Both the position numbers and the translations under genes were made by a program. Shown piece by piece: positions 8,736-17,475 of a stretch of DNA of 64,000 nt. A model generated the notes under the pieces. It was not told the DNA's origin. It ran no database searches and was given only the letters and a program-made list of their open reading frames with translations. The DNA lies in the NCBI RefSeq assembly GCF_000426345.1, contig NZ_AUFE01000030.1:16234-80233 (forward strand), written 5' to 3'. Source of the DNA: Cupriavidus phytohabitans. Lineage in GTDB: Bacteria > Pseudomonadota > Gammaproteobacteria > Burkholderiales > Burkholderiaceae. Each line of letters opens with the position of its first letter. Position 1 is the first letter of the stretch.

Positions 8736-9671
8736 ATGGCAGACATCATCCTTCACCAGTACGCAACCTCGCCGTTCTCGGAAAAAGTACGGCTGCTGCT
8801 GGGCGCCAAAGGCCTGGCGTGGCAGGCGGTGGAAATTCCCGCCATCCTGCCCAAGCCAGATCTGCTGGCGCTGACCGGCGGCTACCGTCGCACGCCGGTG
8901 ATGCAGGTCGGCGCCGACATTTACTGCGACACGGCACTGATCTGCGAAGTCATCGACATGCTGGCGCCGTCACCGCCGCTGTATCCACCCGCGCAGGCCG
9001 CGGCGGCGCGAGTGATGGCGGCCTGGTTCGACAGCGCGCTGTTTACCGCTGCGGCGACCTACGTGTTTCAGCCGGCCGGCGTCGCCAGCATGCTGGGCCA
9101 TCTGTCGCCAGCGCAGATCCAGGCCTTTGTCTCCGACCGCAAGGCCATGCGCGGCGATACCAATGCGCTGCGCATGCCGCTGCCCGAGGCCACCGCGCAG
9201 CTGCACGAGACCTTTGGCAGGGTCGAAGCGCAGTTCGCCGCGGGCGTGGAGCATGTCGCCGGACCATTGCTGTCGGTGGCGGACTTCTCGCTGTACCACA
9301 ACCTCTGGTTTATCCGGCGCGCCGGCGCGCTGGCGCAGATGCTGGAGGCCTATCCCAGGCTGCAGGCCTGGTATGCGCGCATGAATACCTTCGGCCACGG
9401 GCGTCCGCGCGTGATCGATGGCGAGCTGGCCATCGGCATGGCGCGCAGCGCGGATCCGGTTGCGCTCGAAGAAGGCGTGCGCGAGGGCGAAGGCCTGCAG
9501 CCGGGCGACCCCGTCACGGTCACGCCCAGCGACTACGCGCGCGACCCCGTGGCCGGCGTGCTGCTGGCGCTGGGCCCGCACCGCGTCACGCTGCGCCGGC
9601 AGGACCCGCGCGCGGGCGCGCTCAACGTGCATTTCCCGCGGCAGGGCTACCAGGTGCAGCGCGCCGCCTGA
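8736..9671 (+). CDS. Glutathione S-transferase family protein
   Basis: The 311-residue protein starts with a thioredoxin-like GST N domain (YATSPFSEKVRLLLGAKGL, then TPVMQVGADIYCDTALICE with the usual Pro-Val and acidic-Ser-type region). A helical C domain follows to about residue 215. Roughly 90 further residues (GEGLQPGDPVTVTPSDYARDPV) exceed a normal GST and form a separate small beta-rich tail. The ATG at 8736 is chosen over an in-frame GTG at 8727 because GAGGTG lies just upstream. Its place between aldolase and SDR suggests glutathione-dependent conversion of an intermediate. Confidence 0.85.
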   Translation: MADIILHQYATSPFSEKVRLLLGAKGLAWQAVEIPAILPKPDLLALTGGYRRTPVMQVGADIYCDTALICEVIDMLAPSPPLYPPAQAAAARVMAAWFDSALFTAAATYVFQPAGVASMLGHLSPAQIQAFVSDRKAMRGDTNALRMPLPEATAQLHETFGRVEAQFAAGVEHVAGPLLSVADFSLYHNLWFIRRAGALAQMLEAYPRLQAWYARMNTFGHGRPRVIDGELAIGMARSADPVALEEGVREGEGLQPGDPVTVTPSDYARDPVAGVLLALGPHRVTLRRQDPRAGALNVHFPRQGYQVQRAA

Positions 9672-9735
9672 ACCGGCGCTGCGCCGCTGCGCGCGGCAAT
9701 TCCTCCAATTGATTTCACGCGACAGGACAGACGAC

Positions 9736-10638
9736 ATGAAGGATTTTTCCAACAAGGTAGCCGTCATCACCGGCGGTGCTTCGGGGTTCGGCAAGGAATT
9801 CGCCCGCATCGGGGCGGATCTCGGCATGAAGCTGGTGCTGGCCGACGTGCAGGAAGACGCCCTGGACGCGACCGTGGCCGAATTCAAGGCGCGCAACGTG
9901 CCGGTGATCGGGCTGCGCACCGACGTGTCGCGCGCCGAGCAGGTGCAGGCGCTGGCCGACGCGGCGATGGAGGCGTTCGGGCAGGTCAACCTGCTGTTCA
10001 ACAATGCCGGCGTGGGCGCCGGCGGACTGCTCTGGGAAAACTCGCTGCAGGACTGGGAATGGGTGCTCGGCGTCAATCTCTACGGCGTGATCCACGGCGT
10101 GCGCATTTTCACGCCGCTGATGCTGGCCGCCGCGGAAAAGGACCCGTCGTACCAGGGCCATATCGTCAACACCGCGTCGATGGCGGGCTTGCTCAACCCG
10201 CCTGCGATGGGCGTGTACAACGTGTCCAAGCACGCGGTGGTGTCACTGTCGGAATCGCTGTACCAGGACCTCGGCCTGGTCACGGAGCAGGTGCGCTGCT
10301 CGGTACTGTGCCCGTACTTCGTGCCCACCGGCATCAGCCAGTCGCAGCGCAACCGGCCCGCGGAGCTGGCCAACCAGGCGCCGCCGACGCGCTCGCAGCT
10401 GGTGTCGCAGGCGCTGTCCGACAAGGCCGTCGGCTCCGGCAAGGTGACTGCTGCCGAGGTCGCGCACAAAACCTTCGATGCCATCCGCGCCGATAGCTTC
10501 TATATTTATTCGCATCCGCAGGCACTGGCGCCGGTGCGCCAGCGCTTCGAGGACATCGTCGGGCCGCGCAACCCCGGCGATCCCTTTGCCGACAAGCCCG
10601 AAGTCCGCGCGGGCCTCGTGGCCGCGCTGCGCGGCTGA
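9736..10638 (+). CDS. Short-chain dehydrogenase/reductase
   Basis: This is a 300-residue SDR with cofactor motif TGGASGFG at residues 12-19, FNNAG in the middle, and catalytic S148, Y161 and K165 (YNVSK). A C-terminal extension of about 50 residues (SHPQALAPVRQRFEDI) matches the group that oxidises bulky or aromatic alcohols. The open frame extends far upstream, but the ATG at 9736 after GACAGGACAG is the convincing start. It lies 64 bases after the GST-like gene and 32 bases before the hydrolase, in one probable operon. Confidence 0.88.
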   Translation: MKDFSNKVAVITGGASGFGKEFARIGADLGMKLVLADVQEDALDATVAEFKARNVPVIGLRTDVSRAEQVQALADAAMEAFGQVNLLFNNAGVGAGGLLWENSLQDWEWVLGVNLYGVIHGVRIFTPLMLAAAEKDPSYQGHIVNTASMAGLLNPPAMGVYNVSKHAVVSLSESLYQDLGLVTEQVRCSVLCPYFVPTGISQSQRNRPAELANQAPPTRSQLVSQALSDKAVGSGKVTAAEVAHKTFDAIRADSFYIYSHPQALAPVRQRFEDIVGPRNPGDPFADKPEVRAGLVAALRG

Positions 10639-10670
10639 CACGCCAGAGCCACCAACGAGGAGCCACGCAC

Positions 10671-11609
10671 ATGGAGACCACCATGGCCGCCCCCGCCGTG
10701 ATCCGGCACCTGCAATACGCCAGCCTGTCCAACGGCACCCGGCTGCACTACGCCAGCGCAGGCGAGCGCGGCAAGCCGCTGATGCTGTTCGTGCACGGAT
10801 TTCCCGAGTTCTGGTACGAATGGGAAGCCCAGCTGGCCGAGTTCGGGCACACGCACTTCGCCGTCGCGCCCGACCTGCGCGGCTACAACCTTTCGAGCAA
10901 ACCGGGCGACGTGGAGTCCTACCGGCCGCGCCATATCGTGGAAGACCTGGTGCAGTTCATCGGTGCGCTGGGCTATGACCAGGCCATCGTGGTGGCGCAC
11001 GACTGGGGCGGCGCGATCTGCTGGAACCTGGCGATCCAGTTCCCTCAACTCGTGCGCCAGCTCGTCATCATCAACTCGCCGCACCCGTACCTGTTCGCGC
11101 GCGCGCTGGCCACCGATCCGGAGCAGCAGGCCGCCTCCGCCTACATGAACTGGCTGCGCAAGTCCGGTTCGGAAAAGGCATTGGCCGCCAACGACTTTGC
11201 GCTGCTGGACCGCATGCTGGCCGAGGCCGACGGCAAGCCGGCCGCATGGTACACGCCGGAGACACGCGAACGCTACCATGCCGCGTGGTCGCAGCCTGGC
11301 GAAGAGGGCGTGCATCCGCTGACCGGCGGCGTCAATTTCTACCGCGCCTCGCCGATGCGGCCGCCGGGGGACGGCGAGGCGGGGCCGGATCTGTCGCAGC
11401 TAGATCCGGCCAGGTTCGTTGTCCGCGTGCCGACGCTGGTGATCTGGGGCGAACGTGACCGCGCCTTGCCGAAATCGCTGCTCAATGGCCTGGAGGACTT
11501 TGTCACGGACTTGCGCCTGGAGCGCATCCCGGACGGTACCCACTGGGTCATCCACGAGCAGCCGGAGCATGTCAATCTGCTGATCCGCAGCGCATTGCCA
11601 GCGGGTTAG
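10671..11609 (+). CDS. Alpha/beta hydrolase, epoxide-hydrolase-like
   Basis: The 312-residue protein has HGFPEFWYEW (oxyanion region, residues 42-51) and a nucleophile elbow HDWGG with Asp (D111) rather than Ser. A lid carries tyrosines (RERYHAAW, FYRAS), and the C-terminal GTHW supplies the catalytic His. An Asp nucleophile and lid tyrosines are typical of soluble epoxide hydrolases; haloacetate or haloalkane dehalogenases are the alternative. AGGAG lies 8 bases before the ATG at 10671. Together with GST, SDR and aldolase genes, this suggests processing of an epoxide or electrophilic intermediate. Confidence 0.87.
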   Translation: METTMAAPAVIRHLQYASLSNGTRLHYASAGERGKPLMLFVHGFPEFWYEWEAQLAEFGHTHFAVAPDLRGYNLSSKPGDVESYRPRHIVEDLVQFIGALGYDQAIVVAHDWGGAICWNLAIQFPQLVRQLVIINSPHPYLFARALATDPEQQAASAYMNWLRKSGSEKALAANDFALLDRMLAEADGKPAAWYTPETRERYHAAWSQPGEEGVHPLTGGVNFYRASPMRPPGDGEAGPDLSQLDPARFVVRVPTLVIWGERDRALPKSLLNGLEDFVTDLRLERIPDGTHWVIHEQPEHVNLLIRSALPAG

Positions 11610-11648
11610 TACCGCCATGCGGTGACACAACAAGATCGGAAAGGAGAC

Positions 11649-11679
11649 GGGCCTGCGCCCCGGGTTCTGGCGCAGGCCC
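11649..11679. terminator. Bidirectional hairpin between convergent genes
   Basis: A perfect 11-base-pair stem (GGGCCTGCGCC with GGCGCAGGCCC) and 9-base loop lie between the hydrolase stop (11609, + strand) and the macro-domain stop (11702, minus strand). It has no long T-tract. Its position fits a shared terminator. Confidence 0.6.
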
Positions 11680-11701
11680 CGCCGCACGCCCGCCGCAAGC
11701 G

Positions 11702-12223
11702 TCAGGCCAGGCGCTCGCGGTACAGCCGGTAGTTCTCGTCGTCGAAGCAGACGAAGGTCACCTGTTCGATCTCGGGCGCTGCCGCCAGCGCTTCGCGCAC
11801 CGCGGCGATGGCGATATCCGCCGCGCGCTCGCGCGGAAAGGCGTAGATGCCCGTGCTGATGTTGGGGAAGGCGAGCGTGCGCAGGTGATGCTGCGCGGCC
11901 ACGCGGATGCTGTTGCGGTAGGCGTTGGCGAGCTGTTCGTCCTCGCCCTGGCCGCCGCCATGCCAGACCGGGCCAACCGCGTGGATCACGTACGGCGCGG
12001 GCAGGCGCCCGCCCGTGGTGATGACCGCCTCGCCGGTGGGGCAGCCGCCCTGCGCGTCGCGGATCGCGCGGCAGGCCTCCATGATGGCGGGGCCGCCGGC
12101 CCCGTGGATGGCGCCGTCGACGCCGCCGCCGCCCAGCAGCCCGCTGTTGGCTGCGTTGACGATGGCATCGACTTCCATCCGGGTGATGTCGCCATGGACT
12201 ACCTGCAGGTGCTCGCCGGTCAT
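11702..12223 (-). CDS. Macro-domain protein, probable O-acetyl-ADP-ribose deacetylase
   Basis: This 173-residue stand-alone macro domain has the ADP-ribose-binding signature VNAANSGLLGGGGVDGAIH and the second loop SISTG-type NISTGIYAFP. YmdB-like proteins deacetylate O-acetyl-ADP-ribose and can remove ADP-ribose from proteins. The ATG at 12223 follows AGGAG and is preferred over the longer open frame to 12286. It lies downstream of gbd on the same strand, 62 bases away, so the two may be co-transcribed, although no functional link is obvious. Confidence 0.9.
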   Translation of the reverse strand: MTGEHLQVVHGDITRMEVDAIVNAANSGLLGGGGVDGAIHGAGGPAIMEACRAIRDAQGGCPTGEAVITTGGRLPAPYVIHAVGPVWHGGGQGEDEQLANAYRNSIRVAAQHHLRTLAFPNISTGIYAFPRERAADIAIAAVREALAAAPEIEQVTFVCFDDENYRLYRERLA

Positions 12224-12285
12224 GTCGTCTCCTGGTTTGAGAGCGCACCCGCCGCGGTGCCGGCGGGCCACATTGCTGCTATGCA

Positions 12286-13434
12286 CTACATGGATTGCTC
12301 AAGCATACGCCGATAATCTGCCGCGCTGGCCTCTTTCGGGTTGGTCTTGTGGCAATGGTCGGCCAGCGCGCCGGCGATGACCTTGTCGAACATGTCCTCC
12401 GTGACGCCCATCTGGCGCAGGCCGGTGGGCAGGCCCAGGCGTGCCGTCATGTCGTGCACGGCCTGCGCGATATCGGCGCCGTCGGGCAGATGCATGGCGC
12501 GGCGCAGGCGCGCATAGCGGTCGTCGCGCACGACGGTGGGCGCGTCGGCGTTGAAGCGCAGCACCGCCGGCATCACCACCGCGTTGAGCGTGCCGTGATG
12601 CAGGCCGGTGCGGCCGTCGATCTTCAGCCCGCCCAGCGGGTGCGACAGCGAATGCACGCAGCCCAGCCCCTTCTGGAAGGCCATCGCGCCCTGCATCGAT
12701 GCGCTCATCATGTTCAGCCGCGCATCGCGGTCCTGGCCGTCGCGGGTGGCGCGCTCGATATGGGTCCAGCCGCGCTCCAGGCCGTCCAGCGCGATGCCGT
12801 CGGCGGGCGGGTTGAAGGCAGGCGCCAGGTAAGTCTCGATGCAGTGCGCGATCGCGTCCATGCCGGTGGCCGCGGTCAATCCGGCAGGCAGGCCCAGCGT
12901 CAGCTCCGGATCGCAGATGGCCGACTTGGGCAGCAGGTGCCATGAATGGAAGCCCAGCTTGCGCCCGTCGTCCAGGATGATGATCGCGCCGCGCGCCACT
13001 TCGCTGCCGGTGCCCGAGGTGGTCGGCACGGCGATCAGCGGCGCGGCCTGGTCGGTGATCTTGCCGCTGCCGCCTTCGATGGTGGCATAGGTGGTCAGCT
13101 CGCCCGGATGCGTGGCGAGGATGGCGATGCCCTTGGCCAGGTCGATCGACGATCCGCCGCCAACGGCTACCAGCCCGTCGCAGTTGGCTTCGCGGTATTG
13201 CTCCGCGGCCTTGCGCACCATCGCCTCGGTCGGGTTCGACGGGGTCTCGTCGAATACCGCGACCGGCAGGCCCTGCATGGCGTCGATGGCGCGCTGCGCC
13301 ACGCCGGCGGCAACCACGCCCTTGTCGGTGACCAGCAGCGGACGGCGGATGCCGATGCGCTCGCATTCCGACTTGAGCAGGCTTACCGCGCCGAAATCCA
13401 GGTGGATGTGGGTCAGATAGTAGATGAACGCCAT
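12286..13434 (-). CDS. gbd: 4-hydroxybutyrate dehydrogenase (iron-containing alcohol dehydrogenase)
   Basis: This 382-residue group III alcohol dehydrogenase has an NAD-binding GGGSSIDLAK at residues 92-101, TTSGTGSEV, and the metal-binding block HSLSHPLGGLKIDGRTGLHHG. I recognise the sequence as very close to the 4-hydroxybutyrate dehydrogenase of Cupriavidus necator, including its start MAFIYYLTHIHLDFG. That enzyme interconverts 4-hydroxybutyrate and succinate semialdehyde. The recognition is from memory and not an alignment. The start at 13434 follows GCAGGAGAC. The gene is divergent from an HSL-type esterase across a 310-base gap containing a palindrome. Confidence 0.85.
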   Translation of the reverse strand: MAFIYYLTHIHLDFGAVSLLKSECERIGIRRPLLVTDKGVVAAGVAQRAIDAMQGLPVAVFDETPSNPTEAMVRKAAEQYREANCDGLVAVGGGSSIDLAKGIAILATHPGELTTYATIEGGSGKITDQAAPLIAVPTTSGTGSEVARGAIIILDDGRKLGFHSWHLLPKSAICDPELTLGLPAGLTAATGMDAIAHCIETYLAPAFNPPADGIALDGLERGWTHIERATRDGQDRDARLNMMSASMQGAMAFQKGLGCVHSLSHPLGGLKIDGRTGLHHGTLNAVVMPAVLRFNADAPTVVRDDRYARLRRAMHLPDGADIAQAVHDMTARLGLPTGLRQMGVTEDMFDKVIAGALADHCHKTNPKEASAADYRRMLEQSM

Positions 13435-13744
13435 ATTTGCTTGTCTCCTGCAGGGATCTGCCGCGAACCGGGGTCCGGATAAGGCACTGGCCAGGCGCGC
13501 CGCCTTCGGTTTCAATGGGTTGTCGGAGCCCCCGCGCCGCGCGTCAGCCGATCATCGCGCAAAAACTGGCCGCGTGGCAGGCTGACATGGGGCTGTCGGG
13601 GTTATCTCGTACTGCGTCGTCTCAGAAACATCTGGCATCATACTGAAATCGAACGATCGTTCACTATTCGAACTTCCACCGATGCGGGCAGCGTCCACGA
13701 GACGCTCGCCATTGCAGCCGAAGCGCAGGTTTAACTGATTTTTC
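13435..13744. promoter_or_regulatory. Divergent intergenic region with a 12-base palindrome (possible TetR-type operator)
   Basis: This 310-base gap separates gbd (minus) and the HSL-type esterase (plus) and holds no gene that I can support. The perfect palindrome GAACGATCGTTC lies at 13651-13662, about 80 bases before the esterase start. Palindromes with GAAC-GTTC arms are typical of TetR-family operators, but no regulator gene adjoins it. Promoters for both genes must lie here; I cannot assign -35 and -10 boxes with confidence. Confidence 0.5.
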
Positions 13745-14752
13745 ATGTCCGCCGTACCATCCTCCGTCAACCAAACGCCCGGCCTGCCGTCGGCTCCGCT
13801 CGACCCGCAGGTGGCACAGCTGCTGGAACTGATCGCCCGTGCCAAGCGGCCGCCGATCCATGCCCTGGACCCGGAGGACGCCAGGATCGCCTACGAGAAG
13901 AGCGCGCCGATCCTCGACATCAGCCCGCTCGCCGTGCACGCGACCGAAGACCTGCACGTGCCCGCGCGTGACGGCCATGCCATCCCGGCGCGGCTGTACA
14001 CGCCGCGCGAGGCCAGCTGGGCCGAGCCGTTGCCGCTGCTGGTGTACTTCCACGGCGGCGGCTTTACGGTCGGCAGCGTCAATTCGCACGATGCATTGTG
14101 CCGGCTGCTGTGCGGGCAGGCCGATTGCATGGTGTTGTCGGTGGATTACCGCCTCGGGCCGCAATGGCGCTTTCCAACCGCCGCCAACGACGCATTCGAC
14201 GCGCTGCACTGGATCTTTGCCGAGGCCGGGCGGCTGGGTGCCGACCCGGCCCGCATCGCGCTGGGCGGCGATAGCGCCGGCGGCACGCTGGCCGCTGCCA
14301 GCGCCGTGGAGGCGCGCAACGCGGGGCTCGCGCCGGTGCTGCAGATGCTGCTGTATCCCGGCACCTGCGCGCGCCAGGACACGCCATCGCATCGCGCGCT
14401 GGCCGAGGGCTATCTGCTGACCGCCGAGATGATCCGCTGGTTCTTCGCGCAGTACCTGGACCAGGAAGCCAGCCGCGACGACTGGCGCTTCGCCCCGCTG
14501 GACGGCGGTGGCAGCGGTGCCGACGTGCGCAATGTGTGCCCGGCCTGGATCACCGTGGCGGGCTACGACCCGCTGCATGACGAAGGCGTCGCCTACGCCG
14601 CCAAGCTGCGCGCCGCCGGCGTGCCGGCCACGCTGGCGGACTACCCCGGCATGATCCATGATTTCTTCAAGCTGGGCCGGTTCGTGCCGGCGGTGGCGCA
14701 GGCACATGCCGATGCCGTCGCCGCGCTGCGAGCCGCGTTCGGCCTATCCTGA
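13745..14752 (+). CDS. Alpha/beta hydrolase, hormone-sensitive-lipase-type esterase
   Basis: The 335-residue protein has the HSL-family oxyanion motif HGGGF at residues 103-107, nucleophile S177 in GDSAGG, and D275 (GYDPLHDEG) with H305 (GMIHDFF) completing the triad. It would hydrolyse short acyl esters or lactones in the cytoplasm; no signal peptide is seen. It is divergent from gbd. A link such as making or using a 4-hydroxybutyrate ester is conceivable, but it is an inference from position only. Confidence 0.88.
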   Translation: MSAVPSSVNQTPGLPSAPLDPQVAQLLELIARAKRPPIHALDPEDARIAYEKSAPILDISPLAVHATEDLHVPARDGHAIPARLYTPREASWAEPLPLLVYFHGGGFTVGSVNSHDALCRLLCGQADCMVLSVDYRLGPQWRFPTAANDAFDALHWIFAEAGRLGADPARIALGGDSAGGTLAAASAVEARNAGLAPVLQMLLYPGTCARQDTPSHRALAEGYLLTAEMIRWFFAQYLDQEASRDDWRFAPLDGGGSGADVRNVCPAWITVAGYDPLHDEGVAYAAKLRAAGVPATLADYPGMIHDFFKLGRFVPAVAQAHADAVAALRAAFGLS

Positions 14753-14809
14753 CAACACGCAGCACCGACCTTTCCAGCAGTGACTTGCAGCACAAGGAGA
14801 CCTAGTCAA

Positions 14810-15793
14810 ATGCAACGCCGCCAATTTATCGCCCGCGCGGGCCTCGCCGCCGCCACCGCAGCCATCGGCCTGGCCGCCATGCCTGCCCAGGCGCAGGCAG
14901 ACAAGTTCCCGCAGCGCCCGATCCGCCTGGTGATCGGCTATACCGCCGGCGGCTCCACCGACATCCCGTTCCGCGTCCTGGCCGAGAACGCTTCCAAGAT
15001 CCTGGGCCAGCCGGTGATCGTCGAGAACAAGCCCGGCGCTGGCGGCGTGCTGCCCGCGCAGATGATGCAGGCCACCGCGCCCGACGGCTACACGCTGGCG
15101 CAGGTCGCCATGCCGGTCTATCGCCTGCCGTACACCACCAAGATCAACTGGGACCCGGTCAAGGACCTGAGCTACATCATCAACCTGGCCGGCTATTCGT
15201 TCGGCCTGGTGGTGCCGGCCGATTCGCCGATCAAGACCATGCAGGAGTACGTCGCCTACGCCAAGGCCAATCCCGGCAAGCTGACCTACGGCTCGCCGGG
15301 CAGCATGACCACGCTGCACCTGACCATGGAAGAGCTGGCGCTGAAGCAGGGCGTGCAGTTCTCGCACATCCCGTACAAGGGCAATGCCGAGTCGATGCAG
15401 GCGCTGCTGGGCGGCCACGTGATGTCGGTGGCGGACACGCCAGCCTGGGCGCCGTACGTGGAGCAGGGCAAGCTGCGCCTGCTGTCGACCTGGGGCGAAA
15501 AGCGCTCGGCGCGCTTCCCCAATGTGCCGACGCTGAAGGAACTGGGCATGGGCATCGTGCAGACCTCGCCGTTCGGCCTGGTCGCGCCCAAGGGCACCGA
15601 TCCGAAGATCGTGCAGAAGCTGCATGACGCCTTCAAGAAGGCGATGGAAATGCCCAACTACCGCGAATCGCTGGCCAAGTTCGACATGGAGCCGTTCTAC
15701 ATGAACAGCCAGCAGTACTCGCAGTTCGCCGCCGAAACCGTCAAGAAGGAAAAGGCGATCATCGAGAAGCTGGGCCTGGCCAAGCCGCAGTAA
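14810..15793 (+). CDS. Bug/TctC-family extracytoplasmic solute receptor
   Basis: This 327-residue periplasmic receptor belongs to the tripartite tricarboxylate transporter (TTT) family. The signal peptide begins MQRRQFIARAG, with twin arginines, and ends near AMPAQAQA. The mature part has the Bug hallmarks IRLVIGYTAGGSTDIPFR, VIVENKPGAGG and PYKGNAESMQALLGGHV. The ATG at 14810 lies after AAGGAGACC; an earlier in-frame start lacks support. No TctA/TctB membrane genes are nearby. It is one of the many orphan Bug receptors typical of Burkholderiales, and its ligand is unknown. Confidence 0.92.
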   Translation: MQRRQFIARAGLAAATAAIGLAAMPAQAQADKFPQRPIRLVIGYTAGGSTDIPFRVLAENASKILGQPVIVENKPGAGGVLPAQMMQATAPDGYTLAQVAMPVYRLPYTTKINWDPVKDLSYIINLAGYSFGLVVPADSPIKTMQEYVAYAKANPGKLTYGSPGSMTTLHLTMEELALKQGVQFSHIPYKGNAESMQALLGGHVMSVADTPAWAPYVEQGKLRLLSTWGEKRSARFPNVPTLKELGMGIVQTSPFGLVAPKGTDPKIVQKLHDAFKKAMEMPNYRESLAKFDMEPFYMNSQQYSQFAAETVKKEKAIIEKLGLAKPQ

Positions 15794-15816
15794 GCCAGCG
15801 CCAGACGCATTCAACC

Positions 15817-15860
15817 AGGCCGCCGCGCCTGCCGGCCCTGTGCCGGCGGGACGGCGGCCT
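15817..15860 (+). terminator. Long GC hairpin after the Bug receptor gene
   Basis: The outer stem AGGCCGCCG/CGGCGGCCT (15817-15825 with 15852-15860) encloses an inner GCCGGC/GCCGGC stem extended by three pairs. It starts 24 bases after the receptor stop. The following sequence is not T-rich, so termination strength is uncertain. Confidence 0.55.
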
Positions 15861-15904
15861 GATGCTTTGCATCGCGCCGACAAACAACCAAGGAGACCAC
15901 GTCA

Positions 15905-16342
15905 ATGGCCAAAGAGGCGTTCCGCCATACCATCCCGCTGCGCGTGCGCTGGTCCGAAGTCGATCCGCAGTCGATCGTCTTCAATGCGCACTACCTGACG
16001 TATTGCGATATCTGCGTGACCGAGTACTGGCGCGCGCTGGGAATCCGCTATCCGGAGGATGTACTGCACGCGCACGGCGTCGATATCTTCGTGGTCAAGT
16101 CCACGCTGGAGTATCACGCGTCGGCACGCTTTGACGATGAGCTGGAACTGCGCGGGCGCATGGCGCGGCTGGGCCGGTCCAGCATGTTGTTCCGGGTGGA
16201 GATGTACCGGGGCGACGAGCACCTGATCACCGGTGAGATCGTCTATGTGTGCGCGGATCCGGCGACGCAGAAGTCGGCGGCGATCCCGGGGGTGGTGCGG
16301 GAGATTATCGAGGGGTATGAGGTGGTGAAGCCGGCGGGGTAG
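15905..16342 (+). CDS. Acyl-CoA thioesterase, YbgC/4HBT hotdog type
   Basis: The 145-residue protein has the 4-hydroxybenzoyl-CoA thioesterase pattern RVRWSEVDPQSIVFNAHYLTY, in which the Asp of VDPQ is the usual catalytic acid. KSTLEYHASARFDDELELR follows and matches the second conserved strand. It would hydrolyse acyl-CoA thioesters. The ATG follows AAGGAGACC with good spacing. Located 111 bases after the Bug receptor with a hairpin between, it may be a separate unit. The substrate is not known. Confidence 0.87.
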   Translation: MAKEAFRHTIPLRVRWSEVDPQSIVFNAHYLTYCDICVTEYWRALGIRYPEDVLHAHGVDIFVVKSTLEYHASARFDDELELRGRMARLGRSSMLFRVEMYRGDEHLITGEIVYVCADPATQKSAAIPGVVREIIEGYEVVKPAG

Positions 16343-16375
16343 CCCGCCCCGACGAGGCTTCATATCCCGCTTGTT

Positions 16376-16428
16376 TGCTCCCCTCTCCCACTTCGCGCGA
16401 GAGGGGAGCGATTGCAGGGGGTGATGGC
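16376..16428. repeat. Single REP-like palindromic unit
   Basis: GCTCCCCTCTC (16377-16387) pairs with GAGAGGGGAGC (16399-16409) around an 11-base loop. The flanks TTTG before and a GGGGGTGATGGC-like tail after resemble the units at 3141-3267. It lies between the convergent thioesterase and denD genes, where it may also act as a terminator. Confidence 0.65.
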
Positions 16429-16473
16429 AAGCTCCCGCGTCTTTGCGTACGACCAGTTTGCCGCGGCGCCAGC

Positions 16474-17448
16474 TTACTTCCCCACCCCCGCATCCTCCAT
16501 ATAAGCCCGGATCACCGCATCAAAGCTGGCATCGCTCTCGAACCCCAGCGACAGCGCCCGCTCGGCATTCCACGCCGCCGGCCACGTGCCGACGATCTTC
16601 TCGACGCGCCCTTCGCGTTCCCACGTCACGCGATCCGCCACCGCATCGCCGGCCACGCGGCGTAGCGCATCGACCATGCCCGCCGCCGTTACCGACAGCC
16701 CCGGCAGGTTGACCACGCGTCGGTTGCCCAGCCGTTCGCCGGCCAGTTCGATGCCGTTGACCAGCGCCGCCACCGCCGCGCGCGGCGACAGCAGCCACAG
16801 CTTCGTTTCCGGCGCCACCGGGCAGTTGGCCGTCACGCCCGCCAGCGGCTCGCGGATGATGCCGCTGGCGAACGACGAGGCCGCCGCATTGGGCTTGCCC
16901 GGGCGCACGCTGATAGTCGGCAGGCGCAGCACGCGGCCGTCGACGAAGCCGCGGCGGCTGTAGTCCGACAGCAGCAGTTCGCCGATCGCCTTCTGCACGC
17001 CGTACGACGATTGCGGGTTCAGCGCGGTGTCGTCCTGCACCACCGGCGGCAGCTCGCCGCCATAGACCGCGACCGAGCTGGTGAACAGCACCCGCGGCTT
17101 GTGGCCCAGCTCGCGGCAGGTTTCGAGCAGCGCGCGCGAGGCGTCGAGGTTGACGCGCATGCCCAGCTCGAAATCCGCCTCGGCCTGGCCGCTGACCACG
17201 GCGGCGAGGTGGAACACCGCGCCGGTGTCCTTGTCGATGGCCTGGCGCAGTACCGCAGGATCGGACAAGTCTCCGGTCACCACGCGCACGCGCGCATCGT
17301 CAAGACCTTGCGGCGCGACCACGTCGAGCAGCGTCAGGCGGTCGAAGGCGACGGCCTGGCCGTCCAGGTTCAGGGCGCCGCGTTGCAGCAGCAGCCGGGC
17401 GAGTTGCAGGCCGAGGAAGCCGGCGCCGCCGGTAATCAGTACGTTCAT
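16474..17448 (-). CDS. denD: D-erythronate dehydrogenase
   Basis: The 324-residue extended SDR/epimerase-type protein has GGAGFLG at residues 7-13, FTSSVAVYG and YGVQK. In the characterised tetronate pathway, DenD oxidises D-erythronate to 2-dehydro-D-erythronate with NAD. The assignment rests on family type plus the gene set around it (otnI, otnC, otnK, ltnD), which matches the pathway described in Cupriavidus necator H16. It is the last gene of the minus-strand operon, 27 bases after otnI. Without the context it would be called only an NAD-dependent epimerase/dehydratase. Confidence 0.88.
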   Translation of the reverse strand: MNVLITGGAGFLGLQLARLLLQRGALNLDGQAVAFDRLTLLDVVAPQGLDDARVRVVTGDLSDPAVLRQAIDKDTGAVFHLAAVVSGQAEADFELGMRVNLDASRALLETCRELGHKPRVLFTSSVAVYGGELPPVVQDDTALNPQSSYGVQKAIGELLLSDYSRRGFVDGRVLRLPTISVRPGKPNAAASSFASGIIREPLAGVTANCPVAPETKLWLLSPRAAVAALVNGIELAGERLGNRRVVNLPGLSVTAAGMVDALRRVAGDAVADRVTWEREGRVEKIVGTWPAAWNAERALSLGFESDASFDAVIRAYMEDAGVGK

Positions 17449-17475
17449 GGCAAGAGATCGGTAATGGTTGTTGGA

